The notes under the pieces are model-generated. The model was not told the origin of the DNA. It did not search any database and saw only the letters and a list, made by a program, of their open reading frames with translations. A stretch of DNA of 64,000 nt, taken from CBDCRK01 sp965220955. Lineage in GTDB: Bacteria > Desulfobacterota > Binatia > Bin18 > CBDCRK01. The position numbers and the translations under genes are program-made. Within the stretch, counting starts at the first letter, position 1, and every line of letters begins with the position of its first letter. Positions 16,477 through 25,976 of this stretch are shown here, piece by piece. The DNA is taken from the NCBI GenBank assembly GCA_965220955.1, contig CBDCRK010000017.1, positions 139,124 to 203,123 of the forward strand, written 5' to 3'.

Positions 16477-17883
16477 CTACACAGCGGGCGGCCTCATGGT
16501 GTGCCAGGGCGAATTCTGCTCATAGGCATGGGCTACTTTCAGAACCGTTTCCTCCCCGCCGGGACGACCTCCTATCTGCAGTCCAATGGGCAGGCCCTGG
16601 GAACTAAAGCCGCAGGGGAGGGAAAGGGCAGGAGCGCTGGCCAGGTTAAAGATGCGGGTGAAAAGATACGGTAAACGGGATGCCGTCTGCTTGCTGGTAA
16701 TCAGGGGATCGTCCTCCACCCTCTGGGCGGGCTTGCCAGAAGTCGGCAATAGCAGAACCTCATACCTTTCTAGGGCCTCAAGGACCTGCTGTCGTAGCAG
16801 ACTCCTTAACTTCTGGGCCTTATAGTAGGCCTGGGCCGGCATAATGCTGCCTACAAGAAGCCCAATGCGGTTATCATGGCCATAGTCCTGGAGACGATTT
16901 TTGATCCACTGCCGGTGATCCAGGGCCGGCTCCACAGCCAGCAGTACCCCGGAAATAACGCTGGCGTGGTTCGTAAGGGGTAGGGAAACCTCTTCCACTG
17001 ACGCTCCCAGCTCCCCTAGTACCGCGATTGCCTTGACAACGGCTTCTCTAACCTCCGGCTCTACCAGTTCGCTATTAAACTGCTCGGTTATTATCCCTAT
17101 TCGCCTGCCCTTTATATCTCCATCCAGGGCGCTTCGGTAGTCAGGTACTGGCATATTCCAGGTATAGGGATCTTTAGGGTCGTAGCCAGCAATGGCCCCA
17201 AGGGTAAGGGCAGCGTCCTCCACCGTGCGGGATATGGGGCCAACCGTATCCATAGACCAGACGCCACGCATGACTCCATAGCGGCTCACTCTGCCCCAAC
17301 TGGGTCTTAGACCCACTAGGCCGCACCAGGTTGCGGGAAATCGTATGGAGCCTCCTGTGTCTTCACCCAAAGAGGTGGCACAGAGAAAGGCGGCGGTGGC
17401 GGCCCCGGACCCGCTGCTGGACCCCCCGGTGTACATCTCCAGGTTCCAGGGATTGCGAGGAATGCTGTAGCGGTGAGAGAAGCCCGTTAAGGCAAACTCG
17501 GTGAGGTTGGTCTTGCCCAGAAGGATAGCCCCTGCCTTTTTCAGGTTGGCTACAACGGTGGCGTCCTCGTCAGGGATAAAATCGGCCAGTATACGGGAGC
17601 CGCCAGTGGAACGGATGCCCTTGGTCCAGAACTGATCTTTTACGGCTACCGGGATTCCGTGCAGGGGCCCGAGGTAATGGCCTTGGGCTATGGCCTGCTC
17701 TGCCTGCCGGGCGGCTTGCAGGGCTTCGTCTTGGCATACGGTGAGGTAGGAGTTGTAGCGAAAGTCAAGGTTGTTAATGCGCTCCAGGTAGGCCTGCGTA
17801 GCCTCCACTGGAGAGAGGTCTCTTTTCTCTATTAGGTGTGCAAGCTCCGCTGCGGGAAGAAAGGGTATATCGGCTTTATCCAT
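16477..17883 (-). CDS. Amidase (AtzE/GatA-type amidase signature family)
   Basis: 468 residues. The Lys-cisSer-Ser triad is visible: K in AVKDQF, cis-Ser in GGSSSGSGAATAA and the nucleophile in EDTGGSIRFPA. It hydrolyses an amide bond; the substrate is unknown. The ATG at 17883 has AAGGAGC just upstream; the in-frame ATG at 17916 does not. Its partner is the small AtzG-like gene 118 bases upstream (18001-18189). Two further atzG-atzE pairs occur at 27894-29512 and 32845-34463, of which this is the divergent member. Confidence 0.92.
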   Translation of the reverse strand: MDKADIPFLPAAELAHLIEKRDLSPVEATQAYLERINNLDFRYNSYLTVCQDEALQAARQAEQAIAQGHYLGPLHGIPVAVKDQFWTKGIRSTGGSRILADFIPDEDATVVANLKKAGAILLGKTNLTEFALTGFSHRYSIPRNPWNLEMYTGGSSSGSGAATAAFLCATSLGEDTGGSIRFPATWCGLVGLRPSWGRVSRYGVMRGVWSMDTVGPISRTVEDAALTLGAIAGYDPKDPYTWNMPVPDYRSALDGDIKGRRIGIITEQFNSELVEPEVREAVVKAIAVLGELGASVEEVSLPLTNHASVISGVLLAVEPALDHRQWIKNRLQDYGHDNRIGLLVGSIMPAQAYYKAQKLRSLLRQQVLEALERYEVLLLPTSGKPAQRVEDDPLITSKQTASRLPYLFTRIFNLASAPALSLPCGFSSQGLPIGLQIGGRPGGEETVLKVAHAYEQNSPWHTMRPPAV

Positions 17884-18000
17884 GTTCGCTCCTTGTGGTT
17901 GATCAAAAGGTTTCAACCAATAGTGCCTGGCCGCATGCTGGCCGTTGAGAACGAAGTGAAGAATCTACCGTTGCCACCGCTCAGAATGACAAACAAAACG

Positions 18001-18189
18001 CTAGTTTTGTGTCGGAGGTGGAATAATGGGCAAGGGCTCAATTTTCTCCAACTCAGGAGGATTAAGCTCTTCCAGAGCTTCCAGGAGGGCATTGAGACTG
18101 TAGGTTACCTCCGTCAGTTCGGGGTCCTGTATCTCCAGCCCAACGGCATGACCCAGAGATCTTACCTCCTCTATGGTTAGGTCCGTCAT
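18001..18189 (-). CDS. AtzG-like small amidase subunit
   Basis: 62 residues from the ATG at 18189, chosen for the AGGAGG 6 bases upstream. It resembles the GatC/AtzG (DUF4089) class: two amphipathic helices (IEEVRSLGHAVGLEIQDPELTEVTYSLNALLEAL is the core, residues ~5-38) and a proline-rich tail. In AtzE-AtzG the small subunit wraps around and stabilises the amidase; the same role is inferred for the amidase downstream. Confidence 0.75.
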   Translation of the reverse strand: MTDLTIEEVRSLGHAVGLEIQDPELTEVTYSLNALLEALEELNPPELEKIEPLPIIPPPTQN

Positions 18190-18282
18190 CTTAGCCTCCT
18201 GCGGGGTTGGGGATGGGATATTCTCATTAGGCAAACTTGTTTCGTACCCATCCCTGGTCATAGGGGGTCCAAAAGAAGGATG

Positions 18283-18666
18283 TTAGCTTATAGTTAGGGG
18301 CGTATCCTTGGGGATCTTGGTGGCAGGCATAAGTCCCCCCCGGCCATTGGTTAGGGCATAATCCTGCCAGCCAAATCCTCCTCGGACACAATCCCCGGGC
18401 TGAAAATCCGAATGTTTTGATTCCACAACCTGGCCCACACTTACTGCCCGCATGACCTCACCGATCTGGATTGGGGTAGTGTAGCTTGCACGGTCCTCCA
18501 TCCACCCCCGCATGGCTGGCTCGAAAGCAATGTAGAGGTTGCGCACCAAAAACTGCCCGTCTTGTGGCTGCGGAATGGCTTCTTCACGGTACGCAAAGTC
18601 GGCTTCTTTCACCATGCCCTTGGGTCGGGCAGCCAGCAACCATTGGCGATTTATATCTTTTGCCAT
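18283..18666 (-). pseudogene. 5' fragment of an NADP-dependent MDR oxidoreductase (CurA/YncB-type)
   Basis: The first 127 residues of a family normally ~335 long: N-terminal LLAARPKG, PAMRGWM and the GroES-like domain to KIPKDTPLTIS, then TAA. The NADP-binding Rossmann domain is absent. The ribosome binding site AGGAG and start are intact, so a deletion removed the 3' part. The truncated product would not be an active reductase. Confidence 0.85.
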
Positions 18667-18823
18667 AGACTTCTCCTGCTAAAATGAAAGGCTCGGTGAC
18701 ATATCCCTACCTCAAGTATTTGCTTGTCAGAAATGAGGCCAATCTGTGGATTTTTTATCCCACACTTTTGGGCATGTGTAAACAATTCTGTCCTTCTATG
18801 GCTGCCTTATCTCTTTTCATTGA

Positions 18824-19408
18824 CAGCAGGCCTGTTTCGCCATAAAATGGGCTCATCTCTACCCGCACTGGTTCGAGCTACCACCGGATCATGCCCGATA
18901 CTATCCGATTTATGCCAAGTGCTGTGAGCTTGACATTCCGATTATGATGCAGGTTGGGCATTGTCTGCGCTACCAACGCGACCGCATTCTTCCCAGCGTT
19001 GGGCGTCCAATCACACTGGATCGTATAGCCCTTGACTTTCCTGAGCTTAAACTGATTGGTATCCACCTGGGTTATCCTTGGACAGAGGAAATGATCTCAG
19101 TCGCGTGGAAACACGAGAACGTCTATATAGGTTCAGACGCCTATGCTCCGCGTCACTGGCCCCAGCCTTTTGTCCACTACCTTAACACCTGGGGGCAGGA
19201 CAAAGTGCTCTTTGGCACCGATTGGCCGGTTATCGACCCGGAGCGGGCCATTAGCGAAATTGAGGAGCTTGAAGTCCGACCGGGGTCAAAGAAAAAACTT
19301 CTGCGTGAGAATGCGCTTCGTCTCTTTCGCTTACCCGAGTCTAATTCTGCCTCAAACCAGGCCTCAGAGAATAGGTTGGGGATTGCTGGGCCCAGGAAGG
19401 AGGGTGCC
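18824..19408 (+). pseudogene. C-terminal half of an amidohydrolase 2 gene, in frame with the next gene
   Basis: From 18848 the frame reads WAHLYPHWFELPPDH, later GIHLGYP and VLFGTDWPVIDPERA, the middle and catalytic C-terminus of a TIM-barrel amidohydrolase. The N-terminal DxH metal motif is missing and the frame is closed by TGA at 18821. There is no stop before the isochorismatase start at 19409, so any product would be a fusion. Confidence 0.8.
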
Positions 19409-20032
19409 ATGTTGCTGAAAAAAGACGGGACAGCCCTAATTGTTGTTGATATGCAGAATGCTTTTTGTCACCTTGACGGGTCGATAGCCAGGATTGGTCA
19501 TAACATTGAAATGTTGCAAGCGGCCATTGCTGGCTGCCAACGTCTGGTTGAGACCGCGCGAGTTAGGGAGGTTCCCATTGTGTTTACCCGTTATGTCTAC
19601 CGGCCCGATTATCGGGACGGCGGCCTACTTGTGCAGGAACTCATGCCAGAGCTGGCTAAAGCCGGCTCCCTCAAGGCCGGAACCTGGGATGCGGAGGTTG
19701 TGGATGAACTCATGCCCCAGCCTGGCGATTTTGTAATTGACAAAAACCGCTACAGCGCCTTCTACAGCACTGGACTGGAGCCAGTGCTGACCAGCTTGGG
19801 AATTAATAGCCTGGTTATCTGTGGGGTAACAACCAACATGTGTGTTGAGACTACCGCCCGTGATGCCATGCAGCGCGACTACCGGACGTTCATAGTTCGA
19901 GATGCAACCGGCGAGCTTGCCCGAGAGCGGCACGAATTTGCCCTGGCCACACTGGGCTTTGGCTTTGGTCGTGTTGTCAATGTGGATGATGTCACCTTGG
20001 CCTGGACAAAGAAGCCTATCGAGATTTCCTAG
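19409..20032 (+). CDS. Cysteine hydrolase, isochorismatase/RutB-like
   Basis: 207 residues. The Asp-Lys-Cys triad is clear: D in VVDMQNAF, K in VIDKNRYSAF and C in GVTTNMCVETTARDA. Family members hydrolyse isochorismate, nicotinamide, carbamates or ureidoacrylate. The ATG at 19409 follows GGAAGGAGGG and is the natural start, although the reading frame stays open upstream through the amidohydrolase remnant. A role in amide or carbamate breakdown fits the neighbouring amidase. Confidence 0.9.
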   Translation: MLLKKDGTALIVVDMQNAFCHLDGSIARIGHNIEMLQAAIAGCQRLVETARVREVPIVFTRYVYRPDYRDGGLLVQELMPELAKAGSLKAGTWDAEVVDELMPQPGDFVIDKNRYSAFYSTGLEPVLTSLGINSLVICGVTTNMCVETTARDAMQRDYRTFIVRDATGELARERHEFALATLGFGFGRVVNVDDVTLAWTKKPIEIS

Positions 20033-20131
20033 CCGACTCTTGTTTCTTTCTCCCTCTCTTCTCTGCTGGTTGAGATTTCCCCTACAAAGTTACTCTGATA
20101 TTATCCTGGGGTCGAGGAAGGAGAGGGAACA

Positions 20132-20353
20132 ATGACACCGGAATGGGCACAGGTCTTAGTTGCGGCTGGAGTTGGTGTGTTGCGGTGTGGGCTTATTTAC
20201 TGGGGACTCAGCCAGATGCGAATAGCCTCTAGGCAAAGGGATCGACAACTAGACTCTTTCAGTCAGTCGCTTACTGCGCAGAATTAGGCCCTTACCAACG
20301 CAGCTCAGGGAATCCGCGAGCTGCTGCAACGGTCGCAGGCACCGCAGGCGTAG
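20132..20353 (+). pseudogene. Small membrane protein ORF interrupted by TAG
   Basis: After AGGAAGGAGAGGG, an ATG at 20132 opens 51 codons with one hydrophobic helix (VLVAAGVGVLRCGLIYWGL) and a charged tail. TAG at 20285 interrupts it. The same frame continues for 21 codons, ALTNAAQGIRELL onward, to TAG at 20351. The heptad-like tail continues across the first TAG, suggesting an original 73-residue protein. Family unknown. Confidence 0.45.
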
Positions 20354-20376
20354 GAGTAGACCAAAAGGCCAGGGGG

Positions 20377-20454
20377 ATGGCCTTCCTGGCCAAAGTCCTG
20401 GGAGACATCCTCACCCTGCTGTGCATCGTGTGCGCATTGGCTCAATGGATCTGA
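20377..20454 (+). CDS. Tiny hydrophobic ORF
   Basis: 25 codons after AGGGGG: a short lead then ILTLLCIVCALAQWI. It could be a small single-pass membrane peptide or chance. The rest of the gap 20033-20649 holds no other recognisable gene. Confidence 0.2.
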   Translation: MAFLAKVLGDILTLLCIVCALAQWI

Positions 20455-20649
20455 AGATTGCTTCTATCGCACTGTTCTGCAAGGCTATATTACGGTCCCG
20501 CAATCTCTCTGATTTGCGACGAGCCCCTGGACTTCAGGTCGAAGATTAGACTCAATAAAATATATAGAGGCCAAGGTACGGCTGGCTGAGCTCAAGTAGA
20601 AGGGGAGTGCCCACAAAGCCTGAAGGAGAAACAATAAAGGAGGACAAAG

Positions 20650-22404
20650 ATGTCTACTCGATTCATTGTGGAAAAAAATGTTTCTATGCCCATGCGGGAT
20701 GGGACGGTGTTAAAAGGTAATGTTTATCGTCCTGACACCCAAAGCCCAGTGCCAGCCATCTTGGTGCGCACTCCGTATGGCAAAGAGGGCGTGCCCATGC
20801 AAAGCTTTAGCCTTGACGCTATGCGGGCAGCCGAGGCCGGGTATGCGGTTATTCACCAGGACACGCGAGGACGCTTTGCCTCAGAAGGGGATTTCTACCC
20901 TTTCCGCACCGAGGTCGAGGATGGGTATGACACAGTCGAATGGGTTGCGGCCCAGCCGTGGTGTACGGGCGCAGTGGGGATGACGGGTCTCTCTTATCTT
21001 GGAGTGGTGCAATGGTATGCCGCAATTGCCCAACCACCCCATCTCAAAGCTATTATTCCCATCACCATTGGCTCGCAGCCTTGTATGGATATGATGGCAT
21101 ACCAGGGAGGAGCCTTTAAAGCCGGCTATCTTATTTGGTGGGCGTCCTTGTTTGTTGTTCCCGAGACCCTGAATCGGCTGATTGCAGCAGGGAAAGCAGA
21201 CCAAAACGATATCATGCGGACGTTGACGGCAACAGATGATATTGACGCTCAGGTACGCCAGCTTCCTATGTCACAGCTACCCCTGTTCCGTGAGAAAAAT
21301 GTTGCGCCATATTACTTTGAGTGGATGCATCGAGAAGCTTCTGCCCCACAACCAACAACAATTCGCGACCATTATGAGAGCATTCAAGTGCCGGCGTGGA
21401 ATGTTAGTGGTTGGTATGACTATTTCCTGGATGGCACATTGGAAAGTTTCATGCGCATGCAGAAGGAAGGCGGTTCAGAGATAGCCCGCACCCAGCAGCG
21501 ACTGATCATTGGTCCTTGGGATCATGTGCTGGGTTCGGCAGGAGCAGGCTTTGATTTTGGCCTAGGGGCTTCTAGAGCAGGCATTGATTTTGACGGCCTG
21601 CAGCTGCGTTATTTTGATCATTACTTGAAAGGTGCCCATAACGGAGTGGAGACGGAGGCGCCGATTCGGCTGTTTGTAATGGGAGAGAATGTCTGGCGTG
21701 ATGAGTACGAATGGCCCCTGGCGCGCACCCAGTACCAAGAATGGTTTCTGCATAGTAATGGTCATGCGGTTAGTAATGGCGGTCGTTTGTCACCCCATGC
21801 GCCAGCTGCTCATGAAAATGAGGATGCCTATGTGTACGACCCACGGCATCCAGCTCCCACTATAGGCGGAGCTGTGGGCTTGCCCGGTTTACTCATTGGA
21901 GCCAATGTCGGCTATCAAGACCAACGGCCCTTAGAAGCGCGTGCCGATGTGCTTGTCTATACTTCCAATCCTTTGGAGCAGGGGTTTGAGATAACGGGTC
22001 CGCTAAAAGTGAAACTCTATGCTGCCAGCAGCGCCCCGGATACAGACTTTATGGTGCGGCTGTGTGATGTGCATCCCGATGGGTCCTCTCGCATTATTGC
22101 CGATGGCGCGGTTCGGGCCCGCTATCGAGACGACAACAATAGGCCCAGCCTTATTGAGCCCAATAAAGTGTATGCCTATACGGTTGATATGGTAGCCACC
22201 AGTAATGTGTTTAAGCCCGGGCATTGTATTCGGATCGATATTACCAGTAGCTCTTTTCCCTACATCAATCCTAATGCCAATAGCGGTAAACCCATTGGGG
22301 AAGATACCCATGATGATTTGAGGCCTGCTTTGCAGAGAATTTTTCACAACATAGAGCGGCCGTCTCACATCCTGCTTCCTGTCATTCCCTCGGGCAAATT
22401 GTAA
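20650..22404 (+). CDS. CocE/NonD family hydrolase (S15), copy 1
   Basis: 584 residues. An N-terminal alpha/beta hydrolase domain has nucleophile Ser in TGLSYLG, Asp in GWYDYFLDG and His in GPWDHVLG. The C-terminal jelly-roll domain (from about residue 390) ends with the ITSSSFPYINPN segment typical of cocaine esterase and X-Pro dipeptidyl peptidase. No signal peptide is seen. It is followed 34 bases later by a paralogue. GGAGG is 8 bases before the start. Substrate (ester, amide or acyl-peptide) unknown. Confidence 0.92.
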   Translation: MSTRFIVEKNVSMPMRDGTVLKGNVYRPDTQSPVPAILVRTPYGKEGVPMQSFSLDAMRAAEAGYAVIHQDTRGRFASEGDFYPFRTEVEDGYDTVEWVAAQPWCTGAVGMTGLSYLGVVQWYAAIAQPPHLKAIIPITIGSQPCMDMMAYQGGAFKAGYLIWWASLFVVPETLNRLIAAGKADQNDIMRTLTATDDIDAQVRQLPMSQLPLFREKNVAPYYFEWMHREASAPQPTTIRDHYESIQVPAWNVSGWYDYFLDGTLESFMRMQKEGGSEIARTQQRLIIGPWDHVLGSAGAGFDFGLGASRAGIDFDGLQLRYFDHYLKGAHNGVETEAPIRLFVMGENVWRDEYEWPLARTQYQEWFLHSNGHAVSNGGRLSPHAPAAHENEDAYVYDPRHPAPTIGGAVGLPGLLIGANVGYQDQRPLEARADVLVYTSNPLEQGFEITGPLKVKLYAASSAPDTDFMVRLCDVHPDGSSRIIADGAVRARYRDDNNRPSLIEPNKVYAYTVDMVATSNVFKPGHCIRIDITSSSFPYINPNANSGKPIGEDTHDDLRPALQRIFHNIERPSHILLPVIPSGKL

Positions 22405-22438
22405 AAGAGCACCTACAAAGCGGAAGAGAAGGTGGCCT

Positions 22439-24169
22439 ATGAGCAATCATTCTAACAAGACGCCTCGTCAGCGTTTTGAGGACCGGGTCGTACAGGCAGC
22501 GGCTGATCCCATGCCCGTCTTTGAGGTCGGAATTTCTATGCGGGACGGTGTAGAACTGGCGGCCGATGTGTATATGCCGGTCAAATCGGCATTGCCAGCG
22601 CCTGCCATTGTGCAATCAACCCCGTATGACAAGAGCAACTCCAGCCTCTTTGCGTCGGAGGCCCGATTCTTCCAGAATCAGGGCTATGTATTTGTTATCC
22701 ACGACGTACGGGGCCGTGGCAAGTCAGAGGGTGAGTGGCGAGCCTTTGTTAATGACGGCCGCGATGGCCACGATGTAATTGAGTGGGTGGCCGCCCAACC
22801 CTGGTGCAGCGGCAACATAGGCACAACCGGCATCAGCTATATGGGCTGGACTCAGTGGGCTGCTGCTGCCGAGCACCCGCCCCACCTCAAGTGCATGGTC
22901 TCCACCTCAGCTGCTGGTCGCTGGCAGCAAGAGATTCCCTATACCTCGGGCGTGTTCCAGCTTTACTTTGGCTGGTGGGTGTACCTGGTGCGCCGCCGGC
23001 TTACCGAGTTCCATGGCATCTCGCTCATCGACTGGGAAGAGGTGCTCCAACGTCTTCCCCTGGAGGCCATTGGTAACTTTATTGGGCCCATAGGCCAGAC
23101 CTGGCGGGATATGATGGATCACAACACCCTGGACGAGTTCTGGATGGCCCTGCGCTTTGACAACCGCTATGCCCAGATGGATGTCCCTTGCCTGCATGTG
23201 ACCGGCTGGTTTGATCTTGAGGACTTGCTGGGCGCCTTCCATCATTACGAGAGCATGGTCAAGAATTCTCCTGCCCGGGATAAGCAGCAGCTGCTGGTCG
23301 GTCCCTGGAGCCACATTAATTCAAGGTTCCCGCACTCTAGTTACGCTGGTATTGAATTTGGGGCAGAGGCTGCGGTCGAGATGGACCAGGTGCACCTGCG
23401 GTGGTTTGACTACTGGCTCAAGGGAGTGGATAACGGGGTCCTCAATGATCCACCGGTGCGCTTGTTCGAGACCGGAACCAACGTCTGGCGTGACCGCGAC
23501 CGATGGCCGCTTGGTAAGCGGCAAGAGTCTCTGTATTTGCGCTTTGATGGTCGGGAAGGCCGCCTCACGGTAGAACCAGCGCCAACAGAGGATCCCATCC
23601 GCTCGTACCGCTATGACCCTATAGACCCCGCCCCAACACAGATCGATGTGAGGAAATATCCGATTGAAGATATCCCGTTGGACCAGGGGCCAGTGGAAGG
23701 ACGTCCTGACATTGTTGTCTACACCAGCGCGGAATTAGCCGAGGAGTTCGTTGTCTCAGGGTGGCCGTATCTGGAGCTGTATGCCGCTAGCGACTGTGAT
23801 GATACCGACTGGCATATCAAGCTGACTGATGTTTCTCCGGACGGACGTTCACTCAAAGTAACCCAAGGATGCCTGCGGGCCTCCTACCGCGACTCACTGC
23901 GGCACCCTTCGCCACTTGTACCAGGTAAAGTGCACCGGTTTAATGTAGAGATCTGGCCCGTACACCATGCGTTCCTGCTGGGACACCGCATTCGCGTTAC
24001 CGTGACCAGCAGCGATTTTCCCTGGTTCGCCCGCAGCCTGAACCGCTTTGGACCAATTGCCACGCTTGACAATCCACGGGTTGCCATAAACAGCCTATAC
24101 CATGCGGCCGCTTATCCATCACGGATCAGGTTGCCAATAGTCAGAGGGTCGGTTGAGGGATTAAAATAG
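22439..24169 (+). CDS. CocE/NonD family hydrolase (S15), copy 2
   Basis: 576 residues with the same architecture: Ser in TGISYMG, Asp in GWFDLEDLLG, His in GPWSHIN, and the jelly-roll C-terminal domain with VTSSDFPWFARSLN. It is well diverged from copy 1, so an old duplication with likely different substrate range. The 34-base spacing implies one operon. Confidence 0.92.
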   Translation: MSNHSNKTPRQRFEDRVVQAAADPMPVFEVGISMRDGVELAADVYMPVKSALPAPAIVQSTPYDKSNSSLFASEARFFQNQGYVFVIHDVRGRGKSEGEWRAFVNDGRDGHDVIEWVAAQPWCSGNIGTTGISYMGWTQWAAAAEHPPHLKCMVSTSAAGRWQQEIPYTSGVFQLYFGWWVYLVRRRLTEFHGISLIDWEEVLQRLPLEAIGNFIGPIGQTWRDMMDHNTLDEFWMALRFDNRYAQMDVPCLHVTGWFDLEDLLGAFHHYESMVKNSPARDKQQLLVGPWSHINSRFPHSSYAGIEFGAEAAVEMDQVHLRWFDYWLKGVDNGVLNDPPVRLFETGTNVWRDRDRWPLGKRQESLYLRFDGREGRLTVEPAPTEDPIRSYRYDPIDPAPTQIDVRKYPIEDIPLDQGPVEGRPDIVVYTSAELAEEFVVSGWPYLELYAASDCDDTDWHIKLTDVSPDGRSLKVTQGCLRASYRDSLRHPSPLVPGKVHRFNVEIWPVHHAFLLGHRIRVTVTSSDFPWFARSLNRFGPIATLDNPRVAINSLYHAAAYPSRIRLPIVRGSVEGLK

Positions 24170-24245
24170 CCGGACTCTGAGTACAGAAGAGGGAAAATAA
24201 ACATGGATAAAGAATCAGCGCTACGCAACATCACGGGGCCGAACT

Positions 24246-24392
24246 TTGACAATCACCGGCACTGCCGCCATGCGGCTGGTTGAACTGGGCAAACTGGATC
24301 TGGATACTCCTATTCGCCATTATCTGTCTGACCTTTTTAGGGTCGTATTCATGCGCGTGACAAATAAACATCCTTTTGGGGTAAAAGCAGTT
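24246..24392 (+). pseudogene. Fragment of a class C beta-lactamase-like serine hydrolase
   Basis: A short frame reads TLTITGTAAMRLVELGKLDLDTPIRHYL, the segment after the SxxK motif in beta-lactamase/penicillin-binding esterases (first 20 residues suffice to recognise it: TGTAAMRLVELGKLDLDTP). SxxK itself is missing and the frame soon ends. A dead remnant between CocE copy 2 and the LLM gene. Confidence 0.65.
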
Positions 24393-24434
24393 TGATATAG
24401 CAAATTCCAACTTTCCAACTTAAGGGAGGCTTTT

Positions 24435-25514
24435 ATGGAATTCAGTGTTACTGTAGCAACGAAAATAGACGACTGGCAACTGATCAAATATGCTGAAGAC
24501 CTTGGCTATGACCGGGCTTGGGTTCCAGATTCGCAGATGATCTGGTCTGATTGCTACGCAACCATGGCTCTGGCTGCCCACAACACCTCACGTATTAAGA
24601 TTGGCACGGGTGTTGCCATTCCAGGAACACGTATCCCCCCTGTAACCGCACACTCGATTGCCTCGGTTAACCGTATGGCTCCGGGTCGGGTTTTCCTTGG
24701 TATTGGCACTGGCCATACTGCCATGCGGGTGATGGGAATGAATCCTATGAAAATCCGCGATTTCCGGGAATACTTACGGGTGGTGAAAACCCTGCTCAAG
24801 GGCGAAGAGGTTGAATACACTTTAAATGGGGTAACCCGCACAATTAGCTTTTTGCACCAGGATCTCAGGTTTATTGATCTTGAACACCCTGTCCCCATGT
24901 ATGTGGCTGCCAATGGCCCTCTGGCTCTGAAAGCAGCCGGTGAGTTTGGCGATGGACTTATCTCGGTGTTCAACGAACAGGAAGAAACGTTACAAGCCAA
25001 CCTCGAACTGGTCCGACAAGGGGCCGCCCGAACGGGTCAGGACCTCTCTTCTGGCTATCATACCGCTGCCCTGACAACCGCGGTGATGCTCAAACCGGGT
25101 GAAGATCTCGCTTCGGAGCGTGTTATTGAGGAATGCGGCTCTTGGGTTGCCGCTATCTTACACTTTGTGTACGAGATCTTTCAGTTTACCGGCAAAGAAG
25201 AGGTTATTCCTCCTGCCTTCAATGGCATCTGGGAAGAATATTGCGCTTATGTGCAAAAGATGGAAACGCCGGCCGCAAAACGCTATCTCCAGATCCACAA
25301 CGGGCACTGCACTTTTCTGATGCCGGAAGAGCGCCGATTTATTACGCCCAAGGCGATAGCCGGTTCGTGTCTGATTGGAGAACCGGCAGCCATTGCTGAC
25401 CAGCTGCGCAGAGCAGAAAAAGCCGGACTTAAAGAAGTAACGCTCTTACCGCCAATGGATTGTGCCAGAAAAGTGCTAAAAGATTTTGCTGATCAAGTAA
25501 TGAAACACTATTAG
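24435..25514 (+). CDS. LLM-class flavin/F420-dependent oxidoreductase
   Basis: 359 residues of the luciferase-like TIM-barrel family. Visible are the N-terminal AEDLGYDRAWVPDSQ strand-helix, IKIGTGVAIPGTRIPP, the GRVFLGIGTG phosphate-binding loop and the VPMYVAANGP segment. Such enzymes use FMN or coenzyme F420. Cofactor and substrate cannot be told apart by eye. GGGAGG precedes the ATG. Confidence 0.9.
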   Translation: MEFSVTVATKIDDWQLIKYAEDLGYDRAWVPDSQMIWSDCYATMALAAHNTSRIKIGTGVAIPGTRIPPVTAHSIASVNRMAPGRVFLGIGTGHTAMRVMGMNPMKIRDFREYLRVVKTLLKGEEVEYTLNGVTRTISFLHQDLRFIDLEHPVPMYVAANGPLALKAAGEFGDGLISVFNEQEETLQANLELVRQGAARTGQDLSSGYHTAALTTAVMLKPGEDLASERVIEECGSWVAAILHFVYEIFQFTGKEEVIPPAFNGIWEEYCAYVQKMETPAAKRYLQIHNGHCTFLMPEERRFITPKAIAGSCLIGEPAAIADQLRRAEKAGLKEVTLLPPMDCARKVLKDFADQVMKHY

Positions 25515-25639
25515 AGCAATGGGCAGTTCCATTTAGCAAATTTCGCCCTAAATTGCTTTGGGTAAGGTATTGACTTTTGGCAGCTTGTGGGGGTATGGCG
25601 GAAGTTGGATAAACTTAAAATCACAAAAGGGGATTATCT

Positions 25640-25726
25640 ATGTCACACAAAGGCTTCTCTCACCTCGGGCTCTCAACCCTGGACCTGGATAAAACCCGTG
25701 ATTTCTACGAGAACATTGTCGCCCCA
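25640..25726 (+). pseudogene. 5' stub of a VOC/glyoxalase gene
   Basis: After AAAAGGGG the frame reads FSHLGLSTLDLDKTRDFYEN, a typical VOC N-terminus. At about 25722 homology stops and the sequence becomes an antisense CoxL fragment, so the VOC gene was cut after ~28 codons. Confidence 0.7.
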
Positions 25727-25924
25727 TTCAGGATAGAGAAGCGGCGAGTCGGGCTTCAGTGCTTCCTCAGGATCCAAGACAGTTGGCAGGGGTTCATATT
25801 CAACCTCCACAAGCTCCAGGGCATCCTCAAGGAGGTACTTGTTGCGGGCAACCATGGCAACCAGAGGTTCCCCTATATACTTGACTTCTCCCCTGGGCAA
25901 AGCGAGGCTGAAGTGAGTCAGCCA
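25722..25924 (-). pseudogene. Internal fragment of a molybdenum hydroxylase large subunit
   Basis: On the minus strand one frame reads GEVKYIGEPLVAMVARNKYL, then ALELVEVEYEPLPTVLDPEEAL and PEWGDNV. This corresponds to residues ~105-170 of the intact protein at 2159-4537 (same LVEVEYEP motif) but from a diverged gene. There is no start, no Mo-binding domain, and the other end hits TGA at 25925. Confidence 0.75.
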
Positions 25925-25976
25925 TCAGCTGTCAGCCCTGGAGTTGAACTATCCGATTTCCCAGGGGGCCATGTGC

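Noticed and set aside
18283..18666. Possible second selenoprotein or readthrough in the truncated MDR reductase.
   Set aside because: The frame ends in TAA, not TGA, and family similarity does not resume afterwards.
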